Source: Temnopleurus reevesii
Lineage: Eukaryota; Echinodermata; Echinoidea; Temnopleuroida; Temnopleuridae
Reading direction: 5' to 3'
NCBI GenBank assembly: GCA_036244855.1
Contig: BQKZ01001377.1
Coordinates: forward strand, 1 to 26,272
DNA: 26,272 bases
Shown: one piece after another, positions 21,601 through 26,262 of the stretch
How positions within the stretch are numbered: the stretch's first letter is position 1
Layout of the letters: each line of letters begins with the position of its first letter
Program-made: the position numbers and the translations under genes
The notes under the pieces: generated by a model
What the model was told of the DNA's origin: nothing
Database searches by the model: none
The model's input: only the letters and a program-made list of their open reading frames with translations

Positions 21601-22027
21601 TAAATGAACTGAAATATCTAGAATGTTAGTCCTACCTCCTGTCAGGTTCTCCAAACAAGATATAATTTTTTTTTTTATTGTTTATGGTAATTAAACTAAT
21701 CAGAGATCCTTCTAAAAAATCTTAACCATTCCTTTTTCTTTTCCTGTCCATATTTGCATCGTACATTGATCCTCTGGGACCATCACGTCCCGAAACATTT
21801 GCAATGTTCTCCTTTCTCGCAGCTTGGATGTAACATTTTGTTTAGTTATCTTTCCCAAGACTTTATTTACCGTTGACCTTCCTTTTCTCTTTCCTTACCA
21901 TATAGATGCATCGTACATTGATCCGCTCGGACCGTCGGCTGAACGTCCCAAGACAGCAGCACGCAAGAGAGATGCGGAGGATGAGTTTGGTGATGAGGAA
22001 CTGGGAGATGATCTGCTTCCAGAATAA
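1..22027 (+). CDS. IFT88: IFT88 intraflagellar transport protein 88, spliced gene, 5' end missing
   Basis: IFT88 is a TPR scaffold of the IFT-B core, which carries cargo along axonemes and is needed to build cilia and flagella. Joining 1-56, 994-1108, 2079-2328, 7812-7882, 8814-9000, 9385-9541, 10298-10414, 11126-11234, 11960-12110, 12903-13071, 13580-13645, one copy of exons 12-13 (14276-14382 plus 15139-15196, or 16454-16560 plus 17232-17289), 20060-20125, 20950-21084 and 21906-22027 gives 1,918 nt, once the 18-nt artefact in exon 3 is removed. Every junction phase agrees. About nine TPR motifs are visible in exons 2-12, followed by a Lys/Glu helix and a Gly/Ser/Arg-rich tail ending DELGDDLLPE-like (actual EELGDDLLPE), the family hallmark. 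Oddities are an in-frame TAA at 2314-2316, duplicated exons and intronic exon echoes. Identity comes from remembered family sequence; exon boundaries are my inference from GT/AG sites. Confidence 0.96.
57..993 (+). other. Intron 1
   Basis: AT-rich. I see nothing in it except a purine-rich GGAGGA stretch (about 240-320). Confidence 0.85.
994..1108 (+). CDS. IFT88: IFT88 exon 2, TPR
   Basis: The acceptor is CCCCCATGCAG and the donor GTAAGT. The exon enters in phase 1 and leaves in phase 2. It encodes a TPR: VNMGNIYYKQRNYPKAIKYY, then a second helix ending LDQVPNTHK. MGNIYYKQRNYPKAIK is nearly invariant in IFT88. Confidence 0.95.
1129..1293 (-). mobile_element. GGGGGTGTTG-family MITE, copy 1 (reverse)
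   Basis: Terminal inverted repeats are GGGGGTGTTGTTCAA and TTGAACAACACCCCC, flanked by CTAT and TATA, consistent with a TA or TAT target duplication. The inner GATTGG...CAATCAAAATCAT block lies near the left end, opposite to the other copies. Any short ORF here is incidental. Confidence 0.9.
1425..1500 (-). repeat. SINE 3'-end fragment (reverse)
   Basis: ATAATAATAATACATGAGATTTATAAGCACC through CACAAGGTGCTTTGAAAT, in pieces, resembles the reverse-strand end of the SINE at 23022-23320 (ATTTATATAGCGCAC, CAAGGCGCTTTACAT). Divergent and short. Confidence 0.6.
1660..1878 (+). mobile_element. tRNA-derived SINE, 5' truncated
   Basis: From CCATGGTGTCAATTTCCTTC through GTGCTGCACTCAACCCAGGT and GGGTACCGGCAGGAAGAAAT, ending in a TATATAA plus ATTATTATTGTTATT tail. 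It matches 8232-8505, but the tRNA-like head is mostly missing. Confidence 0.85.
2079..2328 (+). CDS. IFT88: IFT88 exon 3, TPR, with assembly seam and in-frame TAA
   Basis: The acceptor is CACTCCAG and the donor GTGAGA at 2329. The TPR reads MKIMQNIANVFVKMGQYTDA followed by the conserved GDREKMKK block. Two defects are visible. Bases 2203-2219 (CTGTGTTACTACGCGAC) are repeated at 2221-2237 around an N at 2220, which duplicates LCYYA in frame; removing one copy restores family spacing. After DEDK a TAA at 2314-2316 interrupts the frame, although the reading frame continues at family length to the donor and into exon 4 (DDKHAN). I read the stop as a base error or a nonsense allele, not a true C terminus. 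Confidence 0.9.
2934..3109 (+). mobile_element. GGGGGTGTTG-family MITE, copy 2
   Basis: Ends are GGGGGTGTTGCTCAAAATC and CTTTTGAGCAACACCCCC, flanked by TTA and TAT (TA duplication). The interior holds GATTTTGATTGGCGCATTCC. There is no coding capacity. It lies in intron 3 just before the seam repeat. Confidence 0.92.
3127..3223 (+). repeat. 97-bp exact direct repeat, left copy
   Basis: Identical to 4605-4701, starting ACTAATCTCCAGAATGG and ending AAATATGCTCT. It directly abuts the N at 3224. It looks like an unmerged contig overlap. Confidence 0.95.
3225..4603 (+). other. Probable misplaced haplotype contig between two single-N seams
   Basis: The block is bounded by lone N's at 3224 and 4604. 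The 97 bases before the left N (3127-3223) are identical to the 97 bases after the right N (4605-4701), so the outer sequences appear to be one contig split at an unmerged overlap. The block carries exon 11 with intron flanks resembling those at 13180-14010. It belongs about 10 kb further on and is probably the other allele. Confidence 0.88.
3652..3717 (+). other. IFT88: Out-of-order second copy of IFT88 exon 11
   Basis: It is 66/66 identical to 13580-13645, with acceptor TTCTTTTCACAG and donor GTAAGT both intact. In this position it would fall between exons 3 and 4, which contradicts the family's domain order. Flanks (for example CTGCCTTCGCTAGCAAAG at about 3508 and 13275) are homologous with scattered differences. 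It is best read as a misplaced allele; a true intragenic duplication is the alternative. Confidence 0.88.
4605..4701 (+). repeat. 97-bp exact direct repeat, right copy
   Basis: Identical to 3127-3223; it begins immediately after the N at 4604 and continues into a T run. Confidence 0.95.
4984..5163. mobile_element. Foldback element / MITE with CTGGGC(A/G)GTGTTTCACCA ends
   Basis: The left end CTGGGCAGTGTTTCACCA and right end TGGTGAAACACCGCCCAG are inverted copies. A second inverted pair (GAAAGACTTTAAGAAC, TATGCACGACT) lies inside. It is non-coding and about 180 bp. Confidence 0.82.
5589..5768 (+). mobile_element. GGGGGTGTTG-family MITE, copy 3
   Basis: Left end GGGGGTGTTGTTCAAAAGC, right end CTTTTGAGCAATACACCC (worn), flanked by TAT on both sides. 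The interior GATATTGATTGGCATGTTCC is homologous to copies 2 and 4. Confidence 0.9.
7521..7747. mobile_element. Foldback element with ~58-bp inverted arms
   Basis: The left arm 7521-7578 (ACTGTGAGCAGAAGG, GGGACAAAGTAAA, ATTCAAGCATT) pairs with the right arm 7691-7747 (AGTGCTTGAAT, TTTACTTTGTCCC, CCTTCTGCTCACAGT). The spacer is about 112 bp. It is a non-autonomous DNA-element-like structure in intron 3, close to exon 4. Confidence 0.85.
7812..7882 (+). CDS. IFT88: IFT88 exon 4
   Basis: The acceptor is TATCTTACAG and the donor GTGAAG. The exon starts in phase 0 and ends in phase 2. It reads DDKHANMILEAIRNDGLRQ and then TERKR, matching the charged linker helix between the second TPR and the KLIAP helix of IFT88. 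It sits after a 5.5-kb intron. Confidence 0.92.
7980..8185 (+). mobile_element. GGACTAAATTTAAG repeat family, copy 1
   Basis: Ends GGACTAAATTTAAGAA and CTTAAATTTTAGTCC are inverted. The interior has repeated (T)AGGAGAGCT blocks. A homologous copy in reverse orientation lies at 14669-14867. It is non-coding. Confidence 0.82.
8232..8505 (+). mobile_element. tRNA-derived SINE with B box
   Basis: The tRNA-like head contains GGTTCGAATCC at 8275-8285, a perfect RNA polymerase III B box. The body runs AATTTCCTTCAGCAAGAAAT, AACCCAGGTGATGTAGATGG, GGTACCGGCAGG, then GCGCTATATAAGTG and a TTATTGTTATTG tail. It lies in the intron between exons 4 and 5. Confidence 0.88.
8814..9000 (+). CDS. IFT88: IFT88 exon 5
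   Basis: The acceptor is CCACAACAG and the donor GTACTT. The exon has 1 nt plus 62 codons and ends in phase 0. It contains the conserved AAAKLIAPSIEQSF and LANDLEINKALQYLKQKEFN blocks, the helical start of the central TPR array. A decayed copy of its middle part lies at 9069-9135. Confidence 0.95.
9069..9176 (+). pseudogene. Decayed fragments of exon 5 and exon 6 fused together in the intron
   Basis: Bases 9069-9135 match exon 5 from the GCGCCCTCTATAGAGCAG stretch through GGTGTGTGGATTG, with a 2-base deletion and several substitutions. They run directly into 9136-9176, which matches the middle of exon 6 (AAGAAGGAATCTAAGTGTGC). The join skips the exon 5 end and exon 6 start, so it is not a spliced retrocopy. 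It contains stops and has no donor. The sequence after it (about 9181-9256) resembles the intron part of the next repeat unit. Confidence 0.85.
9257..9326 (+). pseudogene. Echo of exon 6: acceptor plus 5' half only
   Basis: After TTTTTCACATAG the first 70 bases of exon 6 are repeated with a few changes (for example ACATTT for ACTTTT), then break off into TATCCCCCCCCCC. The copy keeps an apparently usable acceptor and an open frame (AVEVLKTFEKKESKCAAVAA) but lacks the second half and a donor. The acceptor-to-acceptor distance to true exon 6 is 128 bases. Confidence 0.9.
9385..9541 (+). CDS. IFT88: IFT88 exon 6, TPR
   Basis: The acceptor is TTTTTAATGCAG and the donor GTTAGA. It starts in phase 0 and ends in phase 1. 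It encodes AVEVLKTFEKKESKCAAVAA followed by NLSFIYFLQGDVAMAEKYAE, ending DRYNPP. This is a TPR pair matching family spacing. It is the full-length member of a local tandem series of exon 6 fragments. Confidence 0.95.
9546..9815 (+). repeat. (GAT)n microsatellite after exon 6
   Basis: An imperfect GAT/ATG trinucleotide tract begins a few bases after the exon 6 donor. It produces poly-Met and poly-Ile open frames that are not genes. Confidence 0.97.
10298..10414 (+). CDS. IFT88: IFT88 exon 7, TPR
   Basis: The acceptor is CCATATTTCAG and the donor GTGAGT. Phase is 1 in and 1 out. It encodes the strongest TPR in the window, with VNKGNCVYVQGDLEKAKECY and then EALRTEASCTEALYNLG; the SCTEALYN motif is characteristic of IFT88. 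Confidence 0.96.
10415..11125 (+). other. Intron 7
   Basis: No feature recognised apart from a T/G homopolymer pair at about 10811-10836. Confidence 0.85.
11126..11234 (+). CDS. IFT88: IFT88 exon 8, TPR, followed by a U12-type donor
   Basis: The acceptor is TTTGTTTCAG. It enters in phase 1. It encodes VNKKLGHLEPALDCFLKLHA and then ILRNNAEVIFQIAS, with LKLHAILRN diagnostic of IFT88. The exon ends with AT (phase 2) just before GTATCCTTTT, a minor-spliceosome donor; the C of exon 9 completes Ile. Confidence 0.95.
11478..11526 (+). pseudogene. Echo 1 of exon 9 with U12-like branch point
   Basis: It is preceded by TTCCTAAAC (11454-11462) and an intact TATAG acceptor. It copies the exon 9 start (CTATGAGATGCTAGAAGACA) through ATGCAG with few changes, then reaches a stop after YEMLEDIPQACDSFMQP. 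There is no donor. Confidence 0.88.
11643..11695 (+). pseudogene. Echo 2 of exon 9, acceptor lost
   Basis: TTTCTTAAC at 11620-11628 stands at the branch-point position. The acceptor is changed to ATTTATGAC followed by TATGAG, and the exon-like part is frameshifted (ACGTAAGAAGAATTTCCATA). It is the most decayed of the three. Confidence 0.75.
11777..11835 (+). pseudogene. Echo 3 of exon 9 with U12-like branch point
   Basis: It is preceded by TTCCCTAAC (11753-11761) and TTTATAG. It copies CTATGAGATGTTAGAA, then has a 9-base in-frame insertion, then resumes through GAGTGGTTCATACAGCTC. The reading frame stays open past the homology and stops nearby. No donor is recognised. Confidence 0.88.
11960..12110 (+). 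CDS. IFT88: IFT88 exon 9, TPR
   Basis: It follows a U12 acceptor (AATTCATAG) and has donor GTGAGT. It enters in phase 2 and leaves in phase 0. It encodes YEMLEDIPQASEWFMQL, then VPTDPGILSRMGELYDNEGD and KSQAYQYHFE. PTD..LS..GELYD.EGDKSQA is highly conserved in IFT88. Confidence 0.96.
12176..12470 (+). repeat. (GAT)n/(GGT)n compound microsatellite after exon 9
   Basis: A GAT-rich tract with a central GGT/GCTGGT run (about 12305-12390). Open frames here (poly-Met/Val, poly-His, poly-Thr) are repeat artefacts. Confidence 0.97.
12903..13071 (+). CDS. IFT88: IFT88 exon 10, TPRs
   Basis: The acceptor is CACTCTTTCAG and the donor GTAAGG. Phase is 0 in and 1 out. It encodes RYYPSNIEIIEWLGAYFIDS, then FVEKAIHYFERA, then QVKWQLMIASCHRRS. 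It contributes one full TPR and the first helix of the next. Confidence 0.96.
13580..13645 (+). CDS. IFT88: IFT88 exon 11
   Basis: The acceptor is TTCTTTTCACAG and the donor GTAAGT. Phase is 1 in and 1 out. It encodes GNYQQALETYKRIHRKFPDN, completing the TPR begun in exon 10. An identical 66-base copy with matching flanks occurs out of order at 3652-3717. A MITE sits 15 bases after this copy but not after the other one. Confidence 0.95.
13661..13836 (+). mobile_element. GGGGGTGTTG-family MITE, copy 4, polymorphic insertion
   Basis: Ends are GAGGGTGTTGCTCAAAATC and TTTTTGAACAACACCCCC, flanked by TAAG before the left end and after the right end. The homologous site after the other exon 11 copy reads GTAAAGTCTTAGTCTTTCC with no insert (3722-3740), which shows the empty site and supports a TA or TAAG target duplication. 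Confidence 0.92.
14028..14070. repeat. Palindromic GTTATAAC repeat, first block
   Basis: CAAACCTCGTTATAACAAGG followed by AAGGACCTTGTTATTA, near-palindromic, directly upstream of the first exon 12 echo. Confidence 0.72.
14084..14157 (+). pseudogene. Truncated echo of exon 12 (first block)
   Basis: It matches the first ~74 bases of exon 12 with several changes (GGACTTTGGCATCAAGG). The upstream AG acceptor is lost (TTTGTTTG). After GTGAAAACAG it diverges into a shared tail (TTGCTGACCAAATTCTGAGA) that leads to the acceptor of full exon 12 at 14276. Confidence 0.88.
14276..14382 (+). CDS. IFT88: IFT88 exon 12, copy 1
   Basis: The acceptor is CTTTAATTTAG and the donor GTGCGT. Phase is 1 in and 0 out. 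It encodes (C)LKFLVRLCSDLGLKDAQTYA and then TKLKKAEKAKELKEQ, matching the last TPR and Lys-rich helix of IFT88. It differs from copy 2 (16454-16560) at five third-codon positions, all synonymous. Confidence 0.94.
14669..14867 (-). mobile_element. GGACTAAATTTAAG repeat family, copy 2 (reverse)
   Basis: It starts GGAATAAAATTTAAGGGG and ends CTTAAATTCAGTCCC, with internal AGAGCGATTTCTCTCCTAAA matching the reverse complement of 7980-8185. It lies in the intron between exons 12 and 13 of the first block and is not seen at that place in the second block. Confidence 0.82.
15139..15196 (+). CDS. IFT88: IFT88 exon 13, copy 1
   Basis: The acceptor is TTTTTCTAG and the donor GTTAGT. Phase is 0 in and 1 out. 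It encodes RVTSGNRRGSGRGIRQGSA, the start of the basic Gly/Ser-rich tail. It differs from 17232-17289 at four positions, all synonymous. Confidence 0.9.
15249..15296 (+). repeat. (TTTA)n microsatellite
   Basis: ATTT/TTTA units interrupted by TTCA; a shorter, more diverged version lies at 17339-17370 in the second block. Confidence 0.95.
15480..15507 (+). repeat. (TTTA)n microsatellite
   Basis: Seven uninterrupted TTTA-type units. Confidence 0.95.
15640..15749. other. Assembly gap (110 N)
   Basis: A run of 110 N's separates the two exon 12-13 blocks. Its position suggests a scaffold join between two versions of the same region. Confidence 0.99.
15996..16062 (+). repeat. Isolated tail of the exon 12 echo unit
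   Basis: ACTAAGTATTTTGCTGACCA through TTTACTGACCCACTCCATA matches the sequence that follows the truncated exon 12 echoes at 14158 and 16348, but no exon-like part precedes it. It is a third remnant of the repeat unit. Confidence 0.8.
16070..16212. repeat. Palindromic GTTATAAC repeat, second block
   Basis: GTCAAACCTCATTATAACGA, GGTCCTTGGGACCAG and a closing CTTGTTATAATGAGACCTC form a larger palindrome upstream of the second exon 12 echo. It resembles ends of pogo/Tigger-like DNA transposons, but the family is not certain. Confidence 0.75.
16274..16347 (+). pseudogene. Truncated echo of exon 12 (second block)
   Basis: Acceptor TTTGATTTAG is intact. It matches the first 74 bases of exon 12 with one amino-acid change (Lys to Glu in GLEDAQTYA), then diverges at ACAAAGTATTTTGCTGACC into an open frame that soon stops. 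There is no donor at the normal site. It is the counterpart of 14084-14157 in the other block. Confidence 0.88.
16454..16560 (+). CDS. IFT88: IFT88 exon 12, copy 2
   Basis: The acceptor is TTGCTTTAG and the donor GTGCAT. The protein is identical to copy 1 at 14276-14382. All five nucleotide differences are silent (GGC/GGT, ACA/ACG, GCA/GCC, AAA/AAG, GCT/GCG). It is either the second allele placed in tandem or a genuine exon duplication. Phases would allow a 12-13-12-13 transcript to stay in frame. Confidence 0.9.
17232..17289 (+). CDS. IFT88: IFT88 exon 13, copy 2
   Basis: The acceptor is TAATATTACAG and the donor GTTAGT. The peptide is identical to copy 1, with four silent differences. The following intron is homologous to that after copy 1 for about 200 bases (GTTAGTTTCAATCTT, then TTTGCCAT), after which only this copy continues to exon 14. 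Confidence 0.88.
19079..19278. mobile_element. Long inverted-repeat element with tRNA-like B box between the arms
   Basis: Left arm 19079-19139 and right arm 19219-19278 pair over about 60 bases (TTGGATAGATAA, AATTCTTGCC, GTCCCAACATGGATAAACAC). The loop contains GGTAGGTTTGATTCCTACC, similar to a tRNA T-arm/B box. A diverged extra arm lies at 18948-18985, and AACCCTGATGT occurs on both outer sides (about 18928 and 19300). It is probably a composite foldback transposon. Confidence 0.78.
19683..19935 (+). repeat. GGCGCCAAA dispersed repeat, copy 1
   Basis: Recurrent GGCGCCAAA(T), TTTTAGGTGAAGACCT and AGCTCAGCTCAGCCCC blocks, also found at 26100-26262. Boundaries and class are unclear. Confidence 0.65.
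20060..20125 (+). CDS. IFT88: IFT88 exon 14
   Basis: The acceptor is GATGGCTCAG and the donor GTGAGT. Phase is 1 in and 1 out. It encodes SERVGSGTRRGLEDGRLDSP, a low-complexity polar tail typical of this poorly conserved part of IFT88. It is supported by phase fit, composition and splice sites rather than by strong homology. Confidence 0.8.
20126..20949 (+). other. Intron 14
   Basis: AT-rich; nothing recognised. Confidence 0.85.
20950..21084 (+). CDS. IFT88: IFT88 exon 15
   Basis: The acceptor is GTAAACCAG and the donor GTAAGA. Phase is 1 in and 1 out. It encodes a Ser/Arg/Gly-rich run (GRGGSGTSSRQNSGRSSARR) and then RVRAALPESSGVYQVEAQNV. The ALP.....Y motif aligns with the tail of vertebrate IFT88 before DASYVDPLGP. 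Confidence 0.88.
21361..21530 (+). repeat. A-rich (AAATGAAT)-like degenerate tract
   Basis: Repeated AAATAAAT, AATGAATA and GATAGATA units downstream of a C15-type homopolymer, in the intron before exon 16. Confidence 0.8.
21756..21821 (+). pseudogene. Echo of exon 16 fused to a 3' UTR fragment
   Basis: GCATCGTACATTGATCCTCT through CGTCCCGAAA copies the start of exon 16 with changes. It then jumps to TTTGCAATGTTCTCCTTTCTCGC, which matches the 3' UTR at about 22055-22078. The middle of the exon and the stop are deleted. The acceptor AG is lost (CATATTTGC against CATATAGATGC). The pyrimidine tract upstream also resembles that of exon 16. Confidence 0.85.
21906..22027 (+). CDS. IFT88: IFT88 exon 16, terminal coding exon
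   Basis: The acceptor is CTTACCATATAG; it enters in phase 1. It encodes (D)ASYIDPLGPSAERPKTAARK, then RDAEDEFGDEELGDDLLPE and TAA at 22025-22027. ASY.DPLGP..ERPKTAA and the acidic DELGDDLLPE-type C terminus are the clearest IFT88 signature in the window. Confidence 0.97.
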
Positions 22028-23021
22028 ACTCTCTTTTTTGTCTCGATGTTCACCATTTGCAATGTTTTACTTGCTCGCATTATTTCTTTATCAGCTACTA
22101 CCCTGTCTGTGCATGAGGTTTCACAGCCAATCATGGCTCAGGATGCCCAAACCCATAGTCACAATATGCAGAACTGTCAGTGTACCCCCATTCAATTAGA
22201 TCTTTCTTTGCGAACTCTTTACATAGCAGGGAACAATTTCACTTTTCATATTTGATTCATAGTTTTAGACACAGCTGAGAAATTTTCAAAAAAATTACTG
22301 TGCAGTTCTAAGTGAAAAAGTTGCTAAACAAAACATCTTCTGTGTAGCAATCATGCTAAAATGCGTAGGAAATTGCAATTCGATAACAGGAAAATTATTC
22401 CCTGCATAGGAGTTCCTTGGTACTTTTGAAAATTAGATCGTTTGATGAACACTTGCAAGACATGTTTGGAAGACTGCAGCTGCCTTTATCAACTGTATTG
22501 TCAATTGGAGATTACAAGTAGTCTTTGTAGGGTTGTTTCCTTAAAATGAGAAGCTCTGAGGCAATTTGATTACAAAGAGCCAAACACTGTATGATGGGAG
22601 ATCTAATGTCTGCGCACCTAAACTTTCAGCTTGAAAAAAGTCAATGAATATCATATTCAATATCGATCTGATATTATCATAAATATCCTAAAGAGTATGT
22701 GTGAGAGATATCTCGGCAAATTCTGACCAGGAACAATGTCATTTTAGAGGAAATATACACCCCTCTCATTTATCAGTTCAAAATATTTGGGATCCTTCCC
22801 TGCGTCCCATTCACTTTACACGCAGTTGGAATTTTTAGGGAAAAGTCTTTATTTCACTGAGCGCGAGAGTTACTTCTTGTATGTCAACGAGGCGCAGATG
22901 AGCAACACCGTGCAGAGGATGGTGCCCTTACCATAAGACTGAATTTATATCTTACATGACTTCTGACTAAAGGTTTTAAAAATGGATTGTCTGTCATCAC
23001 TCCATATAGAAATATATTATG

Positions 23022-23320
23022 ATAATAATAATAATAATAGATGCAATTTATATAGCGCACGTATCCACTCTGCTGAGTGCTCAAGGCGCTTTACATTATT
23101 ATTACCCTGGCTTTAGCCCGGCAGCCATTTACGGCGCACTTGGCATTTCAAAGAATAAATATTCCTTCCAGGTACCCATTCACCTCACCTGGGTTGAGTG
23201 CAGCACAATGTGGATGAATTTCTTGCTGAAGGAAATTGACGCCATGGGTAGGATTCGAACCTACGACCCTCTAGTTGAAAGGCGAGAGTCTCGACCACTA
23301 CACCACTCTTTGTTGTAAAT
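23022..23320 (-). mobile_element. tRNA-derived SINE (reverse) in the 3' flank
   Basis: On the minus strand it reads a tRNA-like head (GTGGTGTAGTGGTCGAGACT, B box GGTTCGAATCC at 23251-23261), the shared body and a GCGCTATATAA end with a (TTA)n tail. It is the fullest of the copies here. It may lie inside the IFT88 3' UTR. Confidence 0.88.
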
Positions 23321-23618
23321 GCACACCATTCACATTTTCTCAAGTGGAGAATTTGAATGAAAATTATAGATTATACTATTGTTGAATTGTATTCCTTGTA
23401 AAGTATAGTACTACTTATTGAATAGTTTAATTCATCACATTAAACTATACGAGGAGCTCTTTTATATGCAAGTGAAATTTTGGCAAGAAAACAGAAATTT
23501 CCTGACCCATAGAGGGCTGTGATAGTGTGATGCTGCAATGTGAGGCTTGGACAATTCTGGAAAAAAATCACCTTGATAGAGCTTACAGATGAAATTATCT
23601 TTTTAATTCGCTGTCTGT

Positions 23619-23624
23619 AATAAA
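23619..23624 (+). terminator. Candidate polyadenylation signal AATAAA
   Basis: AATAAA in CTGTCTGTAATAAAGCAGGG, about 1.6 kb after the IFT88 stop. Other AATAAA hexamers exist (one inside the SINE, another at about 24169), so use of this one is a guess. Confidence 0.3.
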
Positions 23625-24766
23625 GCAGGGCTTGCCCAGTGTTACCTAGATGTATACTGAATGGGGATAATGATATCCCAAGTTCGGTTCAATGAAATTG
23701 AGTCATATCAGATGATTTTTCATCCAAATTTATTTATGATAAAGATTTATGTTGTGTGCACTGTGACTCTGCAATGTCTAGTAAAAATACTTCACCTTGT
23801 GTAAAGACTAATTTGTGATATATGATTATGTATAGACAGTCAGAGATATTAAATAGAAGTTACTTTTACTGATATATTCATTTGAGTTTCATTTTTTGTG
23901 AATTCTATGTTTCATTCAAGTTTCTAATCTGAAAAGGGTGGTTTAAGAGAAAGTTGTGAGCAAAATATGAATTATTAATCAATTACAAATCAATTGCAAA
24001 TGTTAAGAAGCATTCTGATTGGTTTGCATCTGATGAAACATGCATGCAAGAATGACTGCAATCGGTTGGAATCTTTTTACAACATCTTCTAATATACATT
24101 TCACTTCTCTCTGTCTCTTGATCTTTGCGTGCTGTCCTTCCTTTAACAAAATATAAACTATATTCGTAAAATAAAGTGGGTTAACTCATTCCCCGTTTTC
24201 TTTGCGTCAATGAACATCCGTTGGCCTGTTTCCTTCGCACTTTTGCACAGATTCGCTTGTGTACAGTTCCCATACAAACATATACACTCCCTAAATAATG
24301 CAACACACAGGGGGTTTCGGGTGAACACACAGAGTTCAAGAACAAAAGATCCGCACGCCATGTATTGAACTATGCGGAGACAACAATCACAAGCTGGTTC
24401 AGATTTCAATAGCATTACAAATGAGCATTGAATTGGCATTCGACTTAATTTTACGGAAATAGTTTATATCGTGTTCTTCCTTCCTATACTCATCCCTTTC
24501 ACTTTCTTGTGTTCCCTCACTCGTCATATTTTCTCTGGCTCAGTCTCTTCTTTCCTGCCTCTCTCTCCTTCTGTCCATTTTCATATCCCCTTCTTTCCAT
24601 GTGTCTCTCATCTTTCAAAATATCTGTTTACATGTGCCTCATCTTGAGCATGTACACATGTTCGATTAGCATTAGAGGGAGCTAGATTGAGCAGTATAAT
24701 TGTATGAAAATAATTTCTTCATGTATGTGTGCGTGTGTATGGTATATTTATGTTTAGGTGTGTATG

Positions 24767-24767
<1 letters not shown>

Positions 24768-24800
<33 letters not shown>
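24768..24800 (+). repeat. (GT)n microsatellite
   Basis: About 16 GT units in the 3' flank. Confidence 0.97.
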
Positions 24801-24801
<1 letters not shown>

Positions 24802-25057
24802 TTTGATTTTTTTTTTGTGCATGTCTGTATGAGTGGGTGGATGCTCATATGGGTGAGAGTCGATATAAGTGGCTGTGGGTGAATGGGTGGGTGTGTATAT
24901 TGATGGTGGATATTCCTGTATGTGGGTGTGTGTGCAGTGGCACCAGAATGCTTTTGTTGTGCACAACTTTATGCTGACAAGATATTCTCACCAATGGCCT
25001 ACCAGCCTAAAGTTTGCTATGATAAAAGCATTCTAGTATGTATGCCGTATTTGTAAT

Positions 25058-25059
<2 letters not shown>

Positions 25060-25094
<35 letters not shown>
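25060..25094 (+). repeat. (TG)n microsatellite
   Basis: About 17 TG units, 260 bases after the first GT tract. Confidence 0.97.
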
Positions 25095-25098
<4 letters not shown>

Positions 25099-25186
25099 TA
25101 TTCGAGATGGTGTTCTACGCATATGTTGATTAAAATGGCAGTGATGACGAGCATTACTAATATATTGATGCACATATTGTCGATCA

Positions 25187-25468
25187 TGATCATGATGATG
25201 TTGATGATGATGTAGATGCTGATGATGATGAAGATGATGATGATGATAATGATGATGATGATGGTGATAATGATGATAATGATGATGATGATGATGGTGA
25301 TAATGATGATGATGATGGTGATAATGATGATGTTGATGTAGATGATGATGTTGATGTAGATGATGATGTAGATGCTGATGATGATAATGATGATGCTGAT
25401 GATAATGATGACAATGATGATGATGATGTTGATGTTGATGATGATGATGTTGATGTTGATGATGATGT
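25187..25468 (+). repeat. (GAT)n microsatellite with higher-order variants
   Basis: A GATGAT tract with recurring GATAAT, GTTGAT and GTAGAT variants. The reverse strand gives a 157-residue His-rich frame that is an artefact. Confidence 0.97.
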
Positions 25469-25877
25469 AAATTAAAACTAAATTTGGATTTTAAGGCGTT
25501 TATCATTCAATAATTAATATTTACAAATTTACGATGATGATTATTATTTTTATTCCAGAGCGTTTTTAGGGCGGGGTGTTGCCACATTTTTTTTATGGGG
25601 AAAAGATTTATGAGTTTTATACAACCTTGGTAAAAAATTTACCCATTTTCTTGTTACTGAGAGAACAACACAATTCCTTTTTTTTTCATGTTCCATGTTC
25701 TTGGAGCAAAACAACACAGAATGGGTGAGCTTCTTCCGGATATTACATTGTAAAAAAAAAATATATCACGAATTGTGTTGCTTCTCAGGCAAAACAAAAC
25801 GTGTTTACATTTTAACTAGACGTTTGTAGATTGTTTGTTTTGCTTTGTTTTGTTTCGTTTTGTTTTATTTTGCAGTG

Positions 25878-25929
<52 letters not shown>

Positions 25930-25930
25930 A
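25878..25930 (+). repeat. Pure (GAT)n microsatellite
   Basis: About 17 uninterrupted GAT units, preceded by a TTTTG-rich stretch (25829-25873). Confidence 0.97.
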
Positions 25931-26099
25931 AAAAGTTGTAAAGTTGTTTGTGATGTTGGTTTTAATGATGACCTGGAAGTGATATTCTAGTACAATAGCT
26001 TCCCGAAATCCATTTTTATGATAATAGTGTTGATCAGACTATAATGACAATGGTGGTAGCCTGCTACTTTATAACGATGATGAGTTCGGATCAGACACA

Positions 26100-26262
26100 A
26101 TCATTCATTCATGCGCTTGTCAGCCCAGCTCAGCCCCCATTGCAACAAATTTGCTGAGATGGGCTCCAAATTTTAGATGAATAACCTTCTTCTTTCTTTG
26201 TATTTGCTTTTCAGCCCAGCTCAGCCTAGGGGCGCCAAATTTGCTAAACAGTCGAGCGCCCC
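26100..26262 (+). repeat. GGCGCCAAA dispersed repeat, copy 2
   Basis: Contains CAGCCCAGCTCAGCC twice and GGGCGCCAAATTTGCT, resembling 19683-19935. It runs into a C homopolymer at the window end. Confidence 0.65.

Noticed and set aside
23019..23318. 99-residue frame ending in a MGRIRTYDPLVERR-type peptide
   Set aside because: It is a translation of the reverse SINE, including its tRNA-like B box; such peptides often appear as false proteins.
23940..24075. A fifth GGGGGTGTTG-type MITE (AATCAATTACAAATCAATTG and GATTGGTTTGCATCTGATGA)
   Set aside because: The interior is vaguely similar but no terminal repeats are present, so it is too weak to call.
24158..24439. 93-residue Cys-containing frame, minus strand
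   Set aside because: No recognisable domain or splice support; AT-rich flank DNA gives frames of this size by chance.
25033..25506. 157-residue His-rich frame, minus strand
   Set aside because: Translation of the (GAT)n and (TG)n microsatellites.
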